Below are positions 1-8,816 of a stretch of 64,000 nucleotides of DNA, piece by piece. The translations under genes and the position numbers were made by a program. Origin of the DNA: an uncultured bacterium (GTDB lineage: Bacteria; Pseudomonadota; Alphaproteobacteria; Sphingomonadales; Sphingomonadaceae); contig CAISGR010000311.1 of the NCBI GenBank assembly GCA_903884945.1, positions 1 to 64,000 on the forward strand, in the 5' to 3' direction. The notes below the pieces were generated by a model. It was not told the DNA's origin. It saw nothing but the letters and a program-made list of their open reading frames with translations, and made no database searches. Numbering within the stretch: position 1 is the stretch's first letter; every line of letters starts with the position of its first letter.

Positions 1-84
1 CGGTCGGGCGAGGCTTGCATGGTCCATGGCTGCATGCCTAGAGGGCGCATGCGCCTATGCGCCAAACCGGTATCGAGGGACATC

Positions 85-543
85 ATGCCGACAATCACCG
101 CACAGGAAATGGCGAGCCGCATCGGCACCGAAACCGTTTCCGACTGGGTCGAGGTGACTCAGGAGATGATCGACAAGTTCGCGGACGCGACCGGCGATCA
201 CCAGTTCATCCATGTGAACCCGCAAATGGCCGCGATGACGCCATTCGGCGGCACCATCGCCCATGGCTTCCTGACGCTGTCGCTGATGCCGCTGCTCGCG
301 TCGAAAGTGCCCGACGCGCCGCAGATCGAGGGCGTGAAGATGGGTGTCAATTATGGCGGCAACAAAGTCCGCTTCCTGCAGCCGGTGCGCTCGGGCAAGC
401 GCGTGCGCGGCCGCTTCAAGCTGCTCGACTTCTCCGAGAAGCGCCCCGGCCAGTGGCAGCAGACCAATGAATTCACCGTCGAGATCGAGGGCGAACAAAA
501 GCCCGCGATGATCGCCGAATGGATCAGCCAGATTTTCGTGTGA
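85..543 (+). CDS. MaoC-family (R)-hydratase/dehydratase
   Basis: The 152-residue protein matches the small single-hotdog MaoC family, which hydrates or dehydrates acyl-CoA esters in the cytoplasm. The family signature is visible: an Asp-x4-His pair in TGDHQFIHVNP (D38 and H43, the expected hydratase dyad) followed by TPFGGTIAHGFLTLSL. The ATG at 85 is chosen because a GAGGGA ribosome site lies 5 bases upstream; an in-frame ATG at 19 would add a Arg/Cys-rich leader absent from the family. A thiolase gene starts 56 bases downstream on the same strand, so the pair probably serves one acyl-CoA degradation or synthesis route. The substrate chain length cannot be read from sequence. Confidence 0.9.
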   Translation: MPTITAQEMASRIGTETVSDWVEVTQEMIDKFADATGDHQFIHVNPQMAAMTPFGGTIAHGFLTLSLMPLLASKVPDAPQIEGVKMGVNYGGNKVRFLQPVRSGKRVRGRFKLLDFSEKRPGQWQQTNEFTVEIEGEQKPAMIAEWISQIFV

Positions 544-552
544 AACCCCTGA

Positions 553-578
553 GGCCCCTCCCCTGGCGGGGATGGGCC
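553..578. repeat. Intergenic C/G-rich hairpin between MaoC and thiolase genes
   Basis: Two 11-base arms with one mismatch surround a TGGC loop (GGCCCCTCCCC / GGGGATGGGCC). It lies between the co-directional MaoC and thiolase genes and resembles other CTCCCC..GGGGAG palindromes in this window (for example 27457-27480). It could be a REP-like element or an mRNA processing/stability hairpin. There is no T-run, so it is not a clear terminator. Confidence 0.5.
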
Positions 579-599
579 CGGAAGAAAGGACCTCCCAGC

Positions 600-1778
<1,179 letters not shown>

Positions 1779-1784
1779 CCTGAA

Positions 1785-1812
1785 CGGGAGGGCGCCGCAC
1801 CGCGCCCTCCCG
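1785..1812 (+). terminator. Hairpin downstream of thiolase, possible terminator
   Basis: A perfect 11-bp stem (CGGGAGGGCGC and its complement) with a 6-base loop starts 7 bases after the thiolase stop codon. The position suits transcription termination or mRNA 3' end protection. No T-run follows, so intrinsic termination is uncertain. Confidence 0.5.
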
Positions 1813-2017
1813 GCACGACCGACAACGTCACGATGGCGTCGACTGCCGATCCGCCGGCCATCCCGCGGGAGCGGTAGTCGATACTGCCGCCAATGGTGTC
1901 GCTTTGCTTTTGTTGCTCTTTCGAGCGTGCCATTAGCATATAGGTAAAGCCTGATTGCTATGGTACCGCTCACATGATCGACCCTCCCGGACAGGAGGGC
2001 GGCTGGAGAGGGCGTCG

Positions 2018-2968
2018 ATGGCGAGCGATGATCTGGGGCTGGTGGCCGATATCGGCCGCCAATCAGTGCGATTTGCGCTGAGCGGCGGGGCCGCCGGCAT
2101 CGCGCCGCGCGACCTCCACAGCTATCACACGGCCGACCACGCCACCTTCACGAGCGCGTTGCTCGCCTATCTGGCCGAAGTCGGCCTGCGCGATGCGGTG
2201 CTGCCAAGCGTGCTGGCCATTGCCGGCGCGGCACGGGGCGATCTGATCAACCTGACCGGCAGCCGCTGGTATATTTCCTTGTCCGGCGTCGAGGCCGTGC
2301 TCCGCGCGCGTCCACGGGCGCTGAACGAGTGCGCCGCCACCGCGCTGGCGCTGACCACGCTTGACCAGAGCGCCTTTACCCCGGTCGGCGCGCAATCGAC
2401 GCGGCTGGTCCAGCCGGGCGGCAATTATGTCGTGATCAGTATCGGGACTGGCCTTGGCGTCGCCGCGCTCGTGACGGCGGCCAATGGCAAGCTATCGCCG
2501 GTGGCGAGCGAAGCGGGGCATGTCAGCTTCTCGCCGGCCGGCCCGGACGAGGAGAAGTTCGCCGCCCATATGCGTGCCCGCGGCGCGACCAGCGCCGAAG
2601 CATTGTTGAGCGCGGGCGGCCTGGTCGCCGCTTATGCCGCGCTCGGCGGCGGCAAGACGGTGCACAGCCCGGAAGAGGTCACGCGGGCAATGGGACGCGA
2701 CCCGATCGCCACCGCGGTGACGCGCATGTTCGCCGGCTATCTCGGCGCCTTCATCGGCGACCTCGTCCTCACCTTCGGCGCCTGGGAGGGCGTGTATCTG
2801 ACCGGTCCGATCTGCCGCGCCCTGCTGCCCCAGCTGAGCGATGCCCGGTTCCGCCAGCGGATGGAGGCGAAGGACGCCTTTCGCCGGCAACTCGGCGAAG
2901 TTCCCGTCGCAATCGTCAACCGTTCGGGCCTGGAGTTGCTGGGTGCAGCGGCCGCGCTGCACCACTGA
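2018..2968 (+). CDS. Degenerate glucokinase-like (Glk/ROK-fold) protein
   Basis: The 316-residue protein aligns by eye along its whole length with bacterial glucokinase (E. coli Glk type). It keeps the sugar-binding side: GTGLG at 143-147, EAGH at 165-168 (E165, H168), and E194 in TSAEALLS, corresponding to Glk E157, H160 and E187. Two catalytic elements are altered. The N-terminal phosphate loop, normally DxGGTN, reads DIGRQS (11-16), and the catalytic NDF motif reads NEC (103-105), replacing the general-base Asp with Glu. The start at 2018 follows GGAGAG. It may have lost kinase activity and act as a sugar-binding or regulatory protein. It is not next to zwf/edd genes, where sphingomonad glk is often found. 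Confidence 0.75.
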   Translation: MASDDLGLVADIGRQSVRFALSGGAAGIAPRDLHSYHTADHATFTSALLAYLAEVGLRDAVLPSVLAIAGAARGDLINLTGSRWYISLSGVEAVLRARPRALNECAATALALTTLDQSAFTPVGAQSTRLVQPGGNYVVISIGTGLGVAALVTAANGKLSPVASEAGHVSFSPAGPDEEKFAAHMRARGATSAEALLSAGGLVAAYAALGGGKTVHSPEEVTRAMGRDPIATAVTRMFAGYLGAFIGDLVLTFGAWEGVYLTGPICRALLPQLSDARFRQRMEAKDAFRRQLGEVPVAIVNRSGLELLGAAAALHH

Positions 2969-2980
2969 ACGGCCCTTCGA

Positions 2981-3340
2981 TCAGGCCTGCTGAACGACGG
3001 GACGGACCGGCGGCGCCTGCTCCGCCACTTCCTGTGGCCCGAGATCGAACGCGTGGGTTACATCCTTGCCGCCCGACAGGTTGGTGGCGAGCGTGCCGAT
3101 CGTATAGATCGGGCCCCAGGGGATGCCCCACCAGCCCGCCACGAGCGACAGGAGGGTGTAGGGCAGGCCGGCGACGACCGCATTCTTGCCCGCGGGAATG
3201 AAATGCACGCTGGACGGCCGCCGGAAGGTCATCACGAGAATCGAGATGGTGTAGTGAAACACCACGAACCGCGCGCCCTCGTCGACCGCCTGCGCGATCT
3301 CGCGGTCGCTCATGCCTTCGATGCCCACAATCTTCGTCAT
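2981..3340 (-). CDS. Small hydrophobic membrane protein, function unknown
   Basis: The 119-residue protein has a charged cytoplasmic-type N-terminus and two or three hydrophobic segments: about residues 26-40, 50-70 (AGLPYTLLSLVAGWWG) and possibly 71-85 (GPIYTIGTLATNL). The C-terminus is soluble and Pro/Val-rich. The start is the ATG at 3340, preceded by a GGGGGGA ribosome site. It is convergent with the glucokinase-like gene, 12 bases away. I do not recognise a characterised family and assign no function. Confidence 0.7.
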   Translation of the reverse strand: MTKIVGIEGMSDREIAQAVDEGARFVVFHYTISILVMTFRRPSSVHFIPAGKNAVVAGLPYTLLSLVAGWWGIPWGPIYTIGTLATNLSGGKDVTHAFDLGPQEVAEQAPPVRPVVQQA

Positions 3341-3491
3341 TGAAATCCCCCCGGTTCTCGATTCCCCGCGCGAGTTTAACGCCGGGAGAGCCGGTGACCA
3401 GAGGATGCCTGCGAAATGGTGGTGCGAGCGACGCGGAACCCGCCGGGGCCGGGACGCGTCCAACCCGGAGGGATGGCGCGCCCGCTAGCGA

Positions 3492-3656
3492 TCAATCGTG
3501 GTGGTCGCCATGATCGCCGTGGCCGTGGTCGCCATGATCGCCGTGATGCCCGTGGCCCGGCCGGTCGCTGTCATGCCCGGGATGGCCGTAGCGGCAGCCG
3601 GAGACGGAAAGCCCGACAAGCGCGAGGGCCGCGGCCAGAGCGATTTTGCTGCGCAT
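3492..3656 (-). CDS. His/Asp-rich small lipoprotein
   Basis: The 54-residue protein begins with a lipoprotein signal peptide: a basic start (MRSK), a hydrophobic core and the lipobox SVSGC with the acylated cysteine at 21. The mature 34 residues consist largely of Gly-Asp-His repeats with 11 histidines, ending GDHGDHHD. An AGGAGAG ribosome site directly precedes the ATG at 3656, which supports a real gene despite its size. The composition suggests a membrane-anchored binder of Zn, Ni, Co or Cu; that role is inferred only. It sits between the PHB depolymerase gene and a small membrane protein gene, both on the same strand. Confidence 0.7.
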   Translation of the reverse strand: MRSKIALAAALALVGLSVSGCRYGHPGHDSDRPGHGHHGDHGDHGHGDHGDHHD

Positions 3657-3777
3657 CGATTCTCTCCTGAAGGATGCCGGGCCAACGAACGGCAATGCCG
3701 CCGGTTCCTGCGAGGCGGCGCACGCCACGCGAGCAGCCCGCGCCATCGGCCCCTGCCCCACGGGGCCGGCGGCGGAA

Positions 3778-4995
3778 TCAGGCGTGCGCCGCCATCCACT
3801 CCTCGAGCGCGGGGGCGATCTGGTTGCGCCACTTGCTGCCGTTGAAGATGCCGTAATGGCCGGCGCCCTGGGCCATCAGATATTTCTTCTTCGACTTGGG
3901 CAGCTTGGTCGCGAGGGTGAGCGCCGCCTTGGTCTGGCCGAGGCCGGAGATATCGTCGCGCTCGCCCTCGATCGCGAGGATCGCGATATCGGTGATCGCC
4001 GCCGGATCGACCGGCCGGCCGCGATGCGTCATCGTCCCCATCGGCAGCGCGTGGGACTGGAACACGACATCGATCGTCTGAAGATAGAATTCCGCGGTCA
4101 TGTCGCAGACCGAGCGATATTCCTCGTAGAAATCCTTGGTCGCGTTGGCGCTGTCATCGTCGCCCTGCACGAGGTGTTTGAACATCTCGTAATGCGACAT
4201 CATGTGGCTGCCGAGGTTCATCGTCATGAAGCCGGTGAGCTGCAGGAAGCCCGGATAGACCTTGCGGCCGGCGCCCGGATAGGTCGCCGGGATCGTCGCG
4301 ATCACATTCTGTTCGAACCAGCTGTGCGGCCGCTCGGTCGCCAGCGTGTTGACCGCAGTGGGTGCCTCGCGCGTATCGATCGGGCCGCCCATCATGGTCA
4401 GCGTCTTCGGGCGGCACGGATTCTTGTCGGCGCTCATCACGCAGGCGGCGGCGTAGCAGGGCACCGAAGGCTGGCAGACCGCCAGCATGTGCGCGCCCGG
4501 CCCGATCGCCTCGAGGAACTCGATCACATAATCGAGATAGTCGTCCAGATCGAAACTGCCGTCGCTGAGCGGCACCAGCTTCGCGTCGCGCCAGTCAGTG
4601 ATGTAGACGTCAGCCACCGGCAGCATCCGCTCGACCGTGCCGCGCAGCAGCGTGGCATAGTGGCCGGACATGGGGGCGACGATCAGCAGCTTGGGGCCGC
4701 CCGTCACGCCCTCGCGGACGAAATGCTTGAGCTGGCCGAACGGCTTGCGCAGCACGATTTCCTCGACGACCGCGACCTTCTTGCCGTCCACCTTCGTGTG
4801 ATCGAGCCCGAAGGCCGGTTTGCCGCGCGGCGCCGCAGCATGCGCGAAGACCTCCAGCGCAGAACTGATGATCGAACCGCCGCCGAAATAGGCGAAGGGA
4901 TTGGCCGGGTTCTGGAGCATGCCCGCACCGAAGTTCGCCATCGCGCTGGCGCCCGCGAGCATCGACTTCTGCAGTTCATAGGCGTTGTAGAGCAT
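3778..4995 (-). CDS. phaZ: Intracellular poly(3-hydroxybutyrate) depolymerase
   Basis: The 405-residue protein matches the intracellular PhaZ (Ralstonia PhaZa1-like) family, which hydrolyses native PHB granules to 3-hydroxybutyrate. The active site is the cysteine variant of the lipase box, C174 in LAVCQPSVP. The triad is plausibly completed by an Asp at 347/348 in EGERDDISG and H380 in AGHYGIF. There is no signal peptide, as expected for a cytoplasmic granule enzyme. It is divergent from the ABC transporter gene at 5116, with about 120 bases between. No phaC or phaP gene is in view. Confidence 0.93.
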   Translation of the reverse strand: MLYNAYELQKSMLAGASAMANFGAGMLQNPANPFAYFGGGSIISSALEVFAHAAAPRGKPAFGLDHTKVDGKKVAVVEEIVLRKPFGQLKHFVREGVTGGPKLLIVAPMSGHYATLLRGTVERMLPVADVYITDWRDAKLVPLSDGSFDLDDYLDYVIEFLEAIGPGAHMLAVCQPSVPCYAAACVMSADKNPCRPKTLTMMGGPIDTREAPTAVNTLATERPHSWFEQNVIATIPATYPGAGRKVYPGFLQLTGFMTMNLGSHMMSHYEMFKHLVQGDDDSANATKDFYEEYRSVCDMTAEFYLQTIDVVFQSHALPMGTMTHRGRPVDPAAITDIAILAIEGERDDISGLGQTKAALTLATKLPKSKKKYLMAQGAGHYGIFNGSKWRNQIAPALEEWMAAHA

Positions 4996-5115
4996 GGCGT
5001 ACCCAATATCGGAAAAGCTGTTTTAGTTCCCTAGCGCATAGGTGTGCGACGCAACATAAGCAATGCGGACTCATCGTACATTGAGGGACTCTGCGGAGCC
5101 TGCTAGTGCCGCGTC

Positions 5116-6903
5116 ATGGCCGACCCCGCACCTGCGTCACCCGCCGCCCCCGAACCGAAGCGACGCCTCGGCAACCTCAAGATGGTGTGGGACCATGCCT
5201 CGCGCTACCCACGCCAGATCGCGATCGCCGGGTTCGCCCTGCTTACCACATCGGCTGCGACGATCGCGATTCCCTATGGTTTCAAGCGGGTGATCGATCG
5301 CGGCTTCGGCCCGGGCGCCGATGGATCGGTCGCGACCTCGTTCCATTACCTGCTGATGATCGTCGTCGTTCTCGCGCTCGCGACCGCGGTGCGGTTCTAT
5401 TACGTCTCCTGGCTGGGCGAACGCGTGGTCGCCGATGTGCGCACCAGCGTGCAAAGCCATCTGCTGCGGCTCGCCCCGCGCTTCTTCGAGGAAAACCGGC
5501 CGTCCGAGATCGCCTCGCGCCTGACTTCCGATACCGCCCTGATCGAACAGGTGGTCGGCACCACCGTCTCCGTGGCGCTCCGCAACTTCTTCACCGGCAT
5601 CGGCGGGCTGATCTATCTCTTCGCGATCTCGCCGAAGCTTGCGGGCATGCTCGTGCTCGGCATCCCGGTGATCATCCTGCCGATCATGCTGCTGGGGCGG
5701 CGCGTGCGCAATTATTCGCGTACCTCGCAGGATCGCGTGGCGGACGTCGGCTCGATCGCTACCGAGACGCTGGGGGCGATGAAGATCGTCCAGGCATTCG
5801 GCCAGGAAGAGCGCGAGGCGGCCCGCTTCGTCGCCGTGGTCGATGCGACCTTCACCGCGGCAAAGCGCCGCATCCGGCTGCGCGCAGTGATGACCGCGAT
5901 CGTGATCGGGCTGATCTTCGGGTCGATCACCATGGTGTTGTGGGAAGGCGCGGTCGACGTGGCCGCGGGGCGGATCAGCGGCGGATCGATCGCTGCGTTC
6001 GTGCTGACCGGCGGAATCGTCGCAGGTGCCTTCGGCGCCCTGACCGAGGTCTATGGCGATCTGTTGCGCGGTGCCGGGGCGGCGGGCCGCCTTGCCGAAC
6101 TGCTCGAGGAAGTGCCCGAGATCAGCGCGCCGGCGAACCCCGTGCCGCTGCCCGTGCCGTCGCGCGGGGCGATTACCTTCGAGAACGTCACCTTCCGCTA
6201 CCCGACCAGGCCGGAGGTGGCGGCGCTCAACGACTTCTCCTTGGCGATCGCCCCGGGCGAGACGGTGGCCGTGGTCGGTCCCTCGGGCGCGGGCAAGACG
6301 ACACTGTTCCAGCTGATCCAGCGCTTCTACGACCCCACCGCCGGCCAGGTGCTGCTCGACGGCGTTCCCCTGCCCAAGGCCGATCCGGCGGAGATCCGCA
6401 AGCGGATCGCCATGGTGCCGCAGGAGACGGTGATCTTCGGCGCCTCCGCACGCGACAATCTTCGTTACGGCAAATGGGAGGCGAGCGACGACGAGCTCTG
6501 GGCCGCCGCCGAGGCAGCCAATGCCGCCGAGTTCCTGCGCAAGCTGCCGGACGGGCTCGATACCTTCATGGGCGAAGGCGGCGCGCGCCTGTCGGGCGGC
6601 CAGCGCCAGCGCGTGGCGATCGCCCGCGCCCTGCTGCGTGCCTCGCCGATCCTGCTGCTCGACGAAGCGACCAGTGCGCTCGACGCCGAAAGCGAGCGGC
6701 TCGTGCAGGAAGCGCTCGAACGGCTGATGCAGGATCGCACCACGCTGGTGATCGCGCACCGGCTCGCGACCGTCCGGGCCGCGGAACGGATCATCGTGAT
6801 GAGCGACGGCCGCATCGTCGAGAGCGGAACGCATGGCGCGCTGATCGGCCAGAACGGCCTCTACGCCCGGCTCGCCAGCCTGCAGTTCAGCGAAGCCGCC
6901 TGA
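5116..6903 (+). CDS. ABC exporter, fused permease and ATPase (MsbA-like)
   Basis: The 595-residue half-transporter has a six-helix exporter domain (about residues 30-320) followed by an ATPase domain (about 345-590). The ATPase has Walker A GPSGAGKTT near 388, the LSGGQRQR signature from 492, Walker B ILLLDEATSALD from 512 and the switch histidine in VIAHRLATV. Such proteins dimerise and export lipids, drugs or peptides across the inner membrane. The substrate is not predictable; MsbA itself is usually linked to lpxK, which is absent here. It is followed by a long hairpin and then a reductase gene on the same strand. Confidence 0.9.
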   Translation: MADPAPASPAAPEPKRRLGNLKMVWDHASRYPRQIAIAGFALLTTSAATIAIPYGFKRVIDRGFGPGADGSVATSFHYLLMIVVVLALATAVRFYYVSWLGERVVADVRTSVQSHLLRLAPRFFEENRPSEIASRLTSDTALIEQVVGTTVSVALRNFFTGIGGLIYLFAISPKLAGMLVLGIPVIILPIMLLGRRVRNYSRTSQDRVADVGSIATETLGAMKIVQAFGQEEREAARFVAVVDATFTAAKRRIRLRAVMTAIVIGLIFGSITMVLWEGAVDVAAGRISGGSIAAFVLTGGIVAGAFGALTEVYGDLLRGAGAAGRLAELLEEVPEISAPANPVPLPVPSRGAITFENVTFRYPTRPEVAALNDFSLAIAPGETVAVVGPSGAGKTTLFQLIQRFYDPTAGQVLLDGVPLPKADPAEIRKRIAMVPQETVIFGASARDNLRYGKWEASDDELWAAAEAANAAEFLRKLPDGLDTFMGEGGARLSGGQRQRVAIARALLRASPILLLDEATSALDAESERLVQEALERLMQDRTTLVIAHRLATVRAAERIIVMSDGRIVESGTHGALIGQNGLYARLASLQFSEAA

Positions 6904-6912
6904 TCAAAATCG

Positions 6913-6999
6913 ACCGCCCGGGGTTGTTCCGGGACCCACCCTGCCGCACAGTCCCGGTACACCCGGAGAGGGGTGGGCCGCGGAACGATTCCGGGCGGT
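6913..6999. repeat. Long imperfect inverted repeat between ABC exporter and reductase genes
   Basis: Arms 6913-6941 and 6971-6999 are 29 bases long and match at 24 of 29 positions. Three of the five differences would still form G-U pairs in + strand RNA, so the transcript could form a very stable hairpin with a 29-base loop. It begins 9 bases after the transporter stop codon and ends 16 bases before the next start codon. It may end or protect the transporter mRNA, or regulate the downstream gene, whose ribosome site it nearly abuts. Confidence 0.65.
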
Positions 7000-7015
7000 T
7001 GGCAGGGGATTCACG

Positions 7016-8179
7016 ATGCGGGACTTCGATATCATCGTCTATGGCGCGACCGGCTTTACCGGACGCCTCGTCGCCGAATATCTGATCAACGCCTATCCGG
7101 GGCCCGACGGACCGAAATGGGCGATGGCCGGCCGCTCGCTTTCCAAGCTGCAGGAGGTGCGCGACGAGATCGGCGCTCCCGCCGACACTCCCCTGCTCAC
7201 CGCCAATTCCGACGATCCCGCCAGCCTGAAGGCTTTGTGCGAGCGCACGACCGTGATGCTCACCACGGTCGGTCCCTATCAGCTTTACGGCAGCGACCTG
7301 ATCGCCGCCTGCGCCGCCACCGGCACCGCCTATGTCGACCTGTGCGGCGAGCCCGCCTGGATGCGCCACATGATCGATGCGCATCAGGAAGCTGCCCGGC
7401 GCAGCGGGGCGCGGATCGTGTTTTCGTGCGGGTTCGACTCGATCCCGTTCGATCTCGGCGTGCTCGCGCTGCAGAACGCCGCGAAGGTGAAGTTCGGCAA
7501 GCCGGCGCCGCGCGTGAAGTGCCGGGTGCGCAAGATGCAGGGCGGCTTTTCGGGCGGCACCGCCGCCAGCCTGAAGGCAACGCTCGCCGCCGCCGCGCGC
7601 GATCCCTCCATCCTCGGGCTGCTGGTGAATCCCTTCGCGCTCACCCCCGGCTTCACCGGCCCGAGCCAGCCCAAGGGCCTGCTGCCCGAATATGACAAGA
7701 CGATCGAGGCCTGGGTGGCTCCCTTCATCATGGCGCCGATCAACACCAAGAATGTGCACCGCACCAATTTCCTGCTCGGCGAAACCTATGGCGCCGACTT
7801 CGTCTATGACGAGATGATGGTCGCCGGGCTCGGCGATCTCGGCAAGGCAGCCGCCGAGGCAATCGCCAGGATCAACCCGCTCGCCAGCGACAAGGGGCCC
7901 AAGCCCGGCGAGGGGCCATCGAAGGAAGAGCGCGAGAGCGGCTTCTACGACGTGCTGTTCATCGGCGAGATGCCCGATGGCGGCCGCGTGGATGCAGTCG
8001 TCACCGGAGACCGCGACCCGGGCTATGGATCGACCAGCAAGATGATTGCTGAAACCGCGCTCTGCCTGGTGCAGGATGTCGGCGGAGAGGGCGGCATCTG
8101 GACGCCGGGCGCGCTGATGGGCGAGGTGCTGATCAAGCGGCTCGAGGCGAAGGCGGGCCTGACCTTCCGCGCGGGATGA
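7016..8179 (+). CDS. Saccharopine dehydrogenase-like NAD(P)-binding reductase
   Basis: The 387-residue protein starts with a Rossmann fold (DIIVYGATGFTGRLVAEYL) followed by AGRSLSKL and VGPYQLYG. This is the pattern of the saccharopine dehydrogenase-like family that includes mammalian SCCPDH and mycobacterial trans-acting enoyl reductases. Those relatives reduce lipid or polyketide intermediates rather than act in lysine metabolism. The later SCGFDSIPFDLG motif is also typical of this subfamily. No signal peptide is seen. The ATG at 7016 is the only start fitting the Rossmann N-terminus. The substrate is unknown. Confidence 0.85.
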   Translation: MRDFDIIVYGATGFTGRLVAEYLINAYPGPDGPKWAMAGRSLSKLQEVRDEIGAPADTPLLTANSDDPASLKALCERTTVMLTTVGPYQLYGSDLIAACAATGTAYVDLCGEPAWMRHMIDAHQEAARRSGARIVFSCGFDSIPFDLGVLALQNAAKVKFGKPAPRVKCRVRKMQGGFSGGTAASLKATLAAAARDPSILGLLVNPFALTPGFTGPSQPKGLLPEYDKTIEAWVAPFIMAPINTKNVHRTNFLLGETYGADFVYDEMMVAGLGDLGKAAAEAIARINPLASDKGPKPGEGPSKEERESGFYDVLFIGEMPDGGRVDAVVTGDRDPGYGSTSKMIAETALCLVQDVGGEGGIWTPGALMGEVLIKRLEAKAGLTFRAG

Positions 8180-8215
8180 CTCGCTGCCGCGCCATCGCCG
8201 ATGGCGAGGATCAGC

Positions 8216-8530
8216 TTATCCGAGCAGCCCGATCCCCACGCCGGCCGCGAGCGCCGCCGCGAGGCCGGCCAGGGCGATGCCCATGCGCTTGCGCCGGCTC
8301 TGCTGGTACGCATCCAGCTTCGGCGCATCGAGATAATATGTCCCGGCCTCGCCCGGCGCGAGCACGCCCTTTTCGCGCAGGCGATCGAAGAATTTCCGCT
8401 CCATCCGCCGCTCAGGCGTGAAGGACACGGCATTTTCGGGGGTCACTGCGTTGCGCGACATGAAGTGCGAGATCACGCGCCGCCGCGCCCGCGCCATGGC
8501 CGCCGCCACGCCCGCCGATGCTCCGCCCAT
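8216..8530 (-). CDS. Small membrane-anchored protein, paralogue of the 8559-8816 gene
   Basis: The roughly 104-residue protein has a soluble N-terminal part (VISHFMSRNAVTPENAVSF, RMERKFFDRLREKGVL) and a C-terminal hydrophobic helix (GIALAGLAAALAAGVGIGLLG), suggesting a tail-anchored or single-span protein. Two ATGs (8536 and 8530) lie after GGGAGA; the second has better spacing. Its soluble core is clearly related to the adjacent upstream gene (HFMSRNAVTPENAVSF against QFLARHALSREDAIAF), so the two are tandem duplicates. No known function is recognised. It is probably co-transcribed with that gene and rnr. Confidence 0.65.
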   Translation of the reverse strand: MGGASAGVAAAMARARRRVISHFMSRNAVTPENAVSFTPERRMERKFFDRLREKGVLAPGEAGTYYLDAPKLDAYQQSRRKRMGIALAGLAAALAAGVGIGLLG

Positions 8531-8558
8531 TGCCATTCTCCCGAAACCTGCCGGGCGA

Positions 8559-8816
8559 TCATGCCATGGCCTCGGCCCTGATAGAAGAGCGTGCCACTCC
8601 CAGCGATGCCGGTGAAACCGCAATCGCGATCGGCACCCAGCGCCGGCTGAGCGCCTCCGCGCCGCGATGATAGCCGACGAGATCGAACCACCAGCGCTCG
8701 ATCCGGTTCTTCGGGGCGAAGGCGATCGCGTCCTCCCGGGAGAGTGCGTGTCGCGCGAGGAACTGTCCCGCCACTGGTCCCCGCACGCGGCGCATCGCGG
8801 CGGGCAGGTCGCTCAC
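8559..8816 (-). CDS. Small protein translationally coupled to RNase R
   Basis: The 85-residue protein's ATG overlaps the rnr stop codon (ATGA, 8813-8816), indicating translational coupling. Residues 18-46 (QFLARHALSREDAIAFAPKNRIERWWF) match the core of the downstream 8216-8530 product, so the pair arose by duplication. The C-terminal third (WVPIAIAVSPASLGVA) is hydrophobic and could be a membrane segment. No characterised family is recognised. The coupling to rnr hints at a link with RNA turnover, but the sequence offers no further evidence for it. Confidence 0.65.
   Translation of the reverse strand: MSDLPAAMRRVRGPVAGQFLARHALSREDAIAFAPKNRIERWWFDLVGYHRGAEALSRRWVPIAIAVSPASLGVARSSIRAEAMA

Noticed and set aside
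44..55. GGCGCATGCGCC palindrome near the window start
   Set aside because: Twelve-base self-complementary GC sequences are frequent at this base composition; no further supporting context.
3492..3600. CRISPR-like short repeats
   Set aside because: The repeated GACCACGGC-like units are in-frame Gly-Asp-His codons of the lipoprotein, without spacers.
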